A program made the translations under genes and the position numbers. Of a stretch of DNA of 64,000 nt, positions 60,588-64,000 are shown in pieces. Location: NCBI GenBank assembly GCA_037446915.1, contig JBBIHP010000002.1, positions 1 through 64,000 on the forward strand, in the 5' to 3' direction. The notes beneath the pieces were generated by a model that was not told the DNA's origin, searched no databases, and was given only the letters and a program-made list of their open reading frames with translations. The stretch is from DSXH01 sp037446915. GTDB taxonomy: Bacteria; Bacteroidota; Ignavibacteria; Ignavibacteriales; Melioribacteraceae. Position 1 is the first letter of the stretch; each line of letters begins with the position of its first letter.

Positions 60588-61232
60588 ATGATAACTGTTT
60601 ACAAAGGTAACTCACCTTTAGTTTCCGTTGTGATGCCGACTTTTAATCGTAAGTCCCTGTTGAACAGGTCAATCAATTCGGTTTTAAATCAAACCTACAC
60701 GGATTGGGAGTTGATAGTTGTTGATGATGGAAGTTCGGACAATTCATTTGAAATTATTGACGAATACATAAGCAAGTATGATAATGTCCGTTATTTAAGG
60801 CATTCAAACCGTAAATCACCTCTAACAACAAATGCTGGAATCCTTGCTTCATGTGGCGGGTATATTACATTCCTCGGTAGTGATGACGAATATAAACCCG
60901 AACACCTTAAACTCAGAATTGATTATATGATAAGCCATCCTTCGGTAGATATGATTCACGGTGGCGTTGAGATTGTTGGGCATCCTTATGTAAAAGATAA
61001 AAATGATCTTTCCAAAGAAATTCATATTTCCGAGTGTGTGGTGGGCGGAACATTTTTCGGTAAACGATCTCTGTTTTTTGAACTGGATGGATTTAAAAAT
61101 CTTATTTACAGTGACGACTCTGATTTTTTCGAAAGAGCACAAAAAAAATTTAGTATAAGTAAAGTTGAGTATCCTACATATATTTATTACAGGGACACAC
61201 CGGATAGTATTTGTACGAATATAGAAGGTTAA
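60588..61232 (+). CDS. Glycosyltransferase family 2
   Basis: A 214-residue GT-A enzyme. VSVVMPTFNRKSLLNRSINSVLNQTY (in parts) opens the fold, VVDDGSSDNS binds the nucleotide and GSDDEYKPEH is the DxD metal site. The short length means only the catalytic domain is present. ATG 60588 was chosen over TTG 60513, because the family begins just before VSVVMPTF and the upstream extension is only basic residues. Acceptor and sugar are unknown. A terminator follows directly. Confidence 0.85.
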   Translation: MITVYKGNSPLVSVVMPTFNRKSLLNRSINSVLNQTYTDWELIVVDDGSSDNSFEIIDEYISKYDNVRYLRHSNRKSPLTTNAGILASCGGYITFLGSDDEYKPEHLKLRIDYMISHPSVDMIHGGVEIVGHPYVKDKNDLSKEIHISECVVGGTFFGKRSLFFELDGFKNLIYSDDSDFFERAQKKFSISKVEYPTYIYYRDTPDSICTNIEG

Positions 61233-61262
61233 GGGACCGCGCAACTTTGCGATCCCTTTAAA
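61229..61262. terminator. Bidirectional terminator between convergent genes
   Basis: AAGGGA and CGC (61231-61240) pair with GCG and TCCCTT (61248-61258) with one C-A mismatch and a loop of about seven bases. A and T runs lie on the two sides, so it may end both the glycosyltransferase transcript and the opposite membrane-protein transcript. Confidence 0.7.
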
Positions 61263-61265
61263 AAA

Positions 61266-61766
61266 TTATTTTTGCGTTCTGTAGAAAATGAAGAGATAAA
61301 CCGATAACAATACTGTAACAATTATCTGTAGATAGACTGGAGTTGAAATTAACCCGCCGTCAATTAATCCCAATCCGATAAATGCAAATTTTGCTGCGTA
61401 ATAGAAAATTTTACTTAAAACAATACTTGTTAGAATAGAAGCAAAAGTGTTCTTAAAATAATTCAGAAGAACAGTAAAGAGAAATACATTCAATAATAAT
61501 TCCGAAGCAATTAAAAATGTTTTAAATATTGATGGATGTATAGATATTACAAATGAAAAGAGAGGTAATAAAAGTGCTATTATGTAACTGTTCTTTCTGG
61601 ATGTATGCACTATAGAAATAATAAGCATAATCCTCATCGGCTCTAGCATATATATTGGTAGTGCAAACATGTGCGAAAGTGCCGGCGCAAATGTAATAAA
61701 CAGAATTGCGAGCAGATCAATTAAAATGGTTTTTAATTTTACTCTTGATAGTGCTAATGTGTTCAT
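61266..61766 (-). CDS. Hydrophobic membrane protein, possible ECF substrate-binding-like
   Basis: A 166-residue protein that is almost entirely hydrophobic, with five to six spans (for example ILIDLLAILFITFAPALSH, IIVTVLLSVYLFIFY). The size and the short helices resemble S components of ECF vitamin transporters or small biogenesis proteins, but I see no diagnostic motif. There is no ATPase gene nearby. Treat as an unassigned membrane protein. Confidence 0.5.
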   Translation of the reverse strand: MNTLALSRVKLKTILIDLLAILFITFAPALSHMFALPIYMLEPMRIMLIISIVHTSRKNSYIIALLLPLFSFVISIHPSIFKTFLIASELLLNVFLFTVLLNYFKNTFASILTSIVLSKIFYYAAKFAFIGLGLIDGGLISTPVYLQIIVTVLLSVYLFIFYRTQK

Positions 61767-61859
61767 TTTCCCATCCCAAATTCTATTTTCCTTGAATGCA
61801 ATATAATATATTGATAAGTTTTAGACACAAAAATCGTAATGTAAAAATTGCAGGTTCCT

Positions 61860-62777
61860 ATGAAGAGAAGAAATTTTCTTAAAACAGCCGGTTTGTTATC
61901 CGGCGCAGCATTAGTTCAACCCGGTATTTATGGAAATTTATTTGCTAAAAGAAGTTATTCAACTCAGAGTTATGATCTGGTAGCTATAAAGGGAGGGGAA
62001 CCCGATACAATGTTCGACGAAGCAATAAAACAATTTGGCGGGATGAAATCTTTTGTTAAGAAGAACCAGAAAGTTGTAATTAAACCGAACATTGGGTGGG
62101 ATGTTATTCCGGAATTAGGTGCTAATACAAATCCTAAGCTTGTTACGCGTGTAATTCAGCATTGTTTCGATGCTGGCGCTAAAGAAGTTTATGTGTTCGA
62201 TCATACATGCGACGACTGGCGGAGATGCTATACAAACAGCGGAATTGAAAAAGCAGTTAAGGATGCTAAAGGAACAATGGTTCCAGGTAATAGCGAAAGT
62301 TATTATCAGGAAGTTGTAATTAAGAATGGAAAAAAACTTACAAAAGATAAAGTGCATGAGTTAATTCTTGACAGCGATGTGTTTATTAATATGCCTATTC
62401 TTAAGAATCATAGTTCTACACGTGTAACAATTAATATGAAAAACCTTATGGGAGTTGTCTGGGATAGGGGATACTGGCATAGAAATAATCTGCATCAGTG
62501 TATTGCAGATTTTGCAACATACGATCGTAAACCGGATCTGAATATTGTTGATGCATATTATGTGATGATGAAAAATGGACCGCGTGGTGTTTCTAAAGCC
62601 GATGTTACAGTAATGAAATCCCAGATAATATCAACAGATATGGTTGCTGCCGATGCTGCAGCAGCAAAATTATTCGGTGCCGAACCAGAGACAGTTCCTT
62701 ATATAAAATATGCAAGTGAAATGGGCGTTGGTAAAATGGATCTTAATGCACTCCAGATAAAGAGAATAATTTTGTAA
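61860..62777 (+). CDS. Tat-exported DUF362 protein
   Basis: A 305-residue protein with a Tat signal, MKRRNFLKTAGLLSGAALVQ, followed by a DUF362 domain (VVIKPNIGWDVIPELGANTNPKLVTRVIQHC in parts, LILDSDVFINMPILKNHSSTRVTINMKNLMG in parts). DUF362 proteins occur beside iron-sulfur proteins in anaerobes; their activity is unknown. ATG 61860 was chosen over TTG 61848 because AGGTT precedes it and the Tat signal then starts the protein. The polyferredoxin gene follows after 58 bases and is probably a functional partner. Confidence 0.86.
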   Translation: MKRRNFLKTAGLLSGAALVQPGIYGNLFAKRSYSTQSYDLVAIKGGEPDTMFDEAIKQFGGMKSFVKKNQKVVIKPNIGWDVIPELGANTNPKLVTRVIQHCFDAGAKEVYVFDHTCDDWRRCYTNSGIEKAVKDAKGTMVPGNSESYYQEVVIKNGKKLTKDKVHELILDSDVFINMPILKNHSSTRVTINMKNLMGVVWDRGYWHRNNLHQCIADFATYDRKPDLNIVDAYYVMMKNGPRGVSKADVTVMKSQIISTDMVAADAAAAKLFGAEPETVPYIKYASEMGVGKMDLNALQIKRIIL

Positions 62778-62835
62778 TTCCATGCTTCATTATGCTATTA
62801 ATATTGTTCAATCTATTGTAATTGCCGGTTGCTAA

Positions 62836-64000
62836 ATGAATACTTCTCTCTTAAGGAAAATTAGAATTGTTCTCTCAATAATTTTTGTCGTACCAACCAC
62901 ATTTGTTTTAATAGATTTTACCGGATTGCTTCCTTCGTCGTTTATAAATAAAATTATCTATTTTCAGTTTGTTCCATCTCTCCTTAAGTCCATAATTATT
63001 TTCTCAATTCTTTCTACTGGATTCATTTTAGTTTTATTACTCACATTGATTTTCGGCAGAGTTTATTGTTCAACAATTTGTCCGCTTGGATTTTTACAGG
63101 ATGTTGTAAATTATATTTCGGGCAAGTTGAAAAAAAGGAAAAGAAGATTTGCATTTAAGAAAGAGCACAGAGTTTTACGATGGACCTTTTTTGCAATTCC
63201 GGTTGTAATATTTTTATTCGGAAGTTCATTCGGAATTACGCTGCTTGATCCATATAGCATATACGGAAGAGTTGCCGGAAATTATTTTCGTCCGGTCTAT
63301 ATTTTCGGTAACAATATTGCCGCTTCTATTCTGGAATCTTTCAAACTATACTGGATATTTCCCTTTGAAATACATGCATTCAATCCATTCCCATTTATAA
63401 TTACCACACTAATTTTAGGTATAGTTGTTTATTTATCCTATACCAATGGAAGGTTATATTGTAATACGGTATGTCCGGTTGGAACACTGCTCGGATTTAT
63501 TTCAAAATTTTCTTTTTTCAGAATAAGTATTGAAAAAGATGATTGCCTTAATTGCGGAATTTGTGCTAAGGATTGTAAAGCAAATTGTATTAATAGCGAT
63601 GAAATGAGCGTTGATATGTCCCGTTGCGTTGCTTGTTTTAATTGTGTTCAGTCCTGCCCTACAGAGGGAATAAAATATCAATTTAATAATCCGTTTCAGG
63701 TTAATCCGGGTTTAAGTGTTGATGAGTCCAAAAGAAATTTCCTTATTGCAACCTGTCTATATCTTTCCACACTTTCAACAGTATTAGGACAGGTTAAAAA
63801 GAAGATTGTTGCAAAGAAAGAAAGTACAGTACCTGTTTTTAGAAAGCATGCTATATCACCTCCGGGTTCAATATCGATCGATAGATTTAACAGTAAATGT
63901 ACTGCGTGCCATTTATGTGTAAGTGCTTGCCCAACACAGGTATTGCAGCCGTCATTTTTGGAATACGGATTTTTAGGGATGCTTCAGCCGCGGTTGGATA
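62836..64000 (+). CDS. Membrane polyferredoxin, NapH/RnfB-like (runs off the window)
   Basis: 388 residues are visible and the gene continues past the end. ATG 62836 opens a frame with four to five spans, two membrane-adjacent cysteine pairs (YCSTICPLGF and YCNTVCPVGT, the NapH pattern) and then ferredoxin motifs CLNCGICAKDCKANC, CVACFNCVQSCP and CTACHLCVSACP. It would pass electrons between quinone or a soluble donor and a periplasmic protein. Position after a Tat-exported DUF362 protein suggests the two form a membrane redox unit, a pairing that I have seen in other anaerobes but cannot verify here. Confidence 0.85.
   Translation, partial: MNTSLLRKIRIVLSIIFVVPTTFVLIDFTGLLPSSFINKIIYFQFVPSLLKSIIIFSILSTGFILVLLLTLIFGRVYCSTICPLGFLQDVVNYISGKLKKRKRRFAFKKEHRVLRWTFFAIPVVIFLFGSSFGITLLDPYSIYGRVAGNYFRPVYIFGNNIAASILESFKLYWIFPFEIHAFNPFPFIITTLILGIVVYLSYTNGRLYCNTVCPVGTLLGFISKFSFFRISIEKDDCLNCGICAKDCKANCINSDEMSVDMSRCVACFNCVQSCPTEGIKYQFNNPFQVNPGLSVDESKRNFLIATCLYLSTLSTVLGQVKKKIVAKKESTVPVFRKHAISPPGSISIDRFNSKCTACHLCVSACPTQVLQPSFLEYGFLGMLQPRLD

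Noticed and set aside
1..64000. CRISPR arrays, tRNA genes, insertion sequences or prophage genes
   Set aside because: I found no evenly spaced direct repeats, no cloverleaf-like segments and no transposase, integrase or phage structural motifs. The only mobile-looking units are the S23-type elements and the restriction-modification pair.

Overview
The window is 64 kb of AT-rich bacterial chromosome with one scaffold gap of exactly 100 N (47814-47913), so it is probably a draft or metagenome-assembled genome. No rRNA or tRNA gene is visible, so taxonomy rests on gene content. Multiheme cytochromes, a DUF2723 membrane protein, a short-form AMP nucleosidase, an M3 dipeptidase, sparse Shine-Dalgarno sites and several TTG starts all fit the Bacteroidota/Chlorobiota/Ignavibacteriota group. 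My best inference is a facultative or anaerobic Ignavibacteria-like organism; this is inference only.

Layout. 1-2.7 kb: end of an outer-membrane barrel gene, a fatty-acyl-CoA ligase and a CheY-like regulator. 2.7-24 kb: a nearly continuous minus-strand heme factory with hemL, hemB, hemG, hemH, hemN, hemE, hemD, hemC, hemA and a hemX-like gene, i.e. every step from glutamyl-tRNA to protoheme. It is interrupted by a type II restriction-modification pair (5.7-7.6 kb), an exporter, a peptidase, an ATP-grasp gene, and two copies (one intact, one decayed) of a small four-helix-bundle gene, each bounded by inverted repeats like a 23S rRNA intervening sequence.

24-42 kb is an electron-transfer island. 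It holds a double-rhodanese lipoprotein, an 11-heme-site cytochrome lipoprotein behind a very good sigma-54 promoter, its likely sigma-54 activator, and a 9-heme lipoprotein, 14-heme cytochrome, beta-barrel porin and tetraheme c554-like protein in a row. Next come a 16-heme cytochrome fused to a b-type membrane domain (CbcL-like layout) and a tight six-gene operon. That operon encodes a Tat Fe-S protein, an NrfD/HybB-type quinone-reactive subunit, a 13-heme cytochrome, a histidine kinase with a heme-binding periplasmic domain, and two response regulators that carry GcvH-like rather than DNA-binding output domains. Together these suggest quinol oxidation at the inner membrane, periplasmic heme wires and an outer-membrane conduit, i.e. 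extracellular or outer-surface electron transfer, with the heme supply encoded next door.

42-64 kb is mostly housekeeping and accessory: a chorismate mutase/prephenate dehydratase/DAHP synthase fusion, a TPP enzyme with a cupin partner, PspC, an MscS channel cut by the scaffold gap, transporters, AMP nucleosidase, a PAP2 phosphatase, a hybrid kinase, a YjbQ protein, an S1/P1 nuclease, glycosyltransferases, a DUF2723 gene broken by an apparent one-base frameshift, and a DUF362 protein followed by a polyferredoxin that runs off the end.

The strongest candidate for an undescribed system is the six-gene operon at 35.1-42.2 kb, where a redox complex is co-encoded with a heme-sensing kinase and two REC-GcvH-like proteins that have no way to bind DNA.
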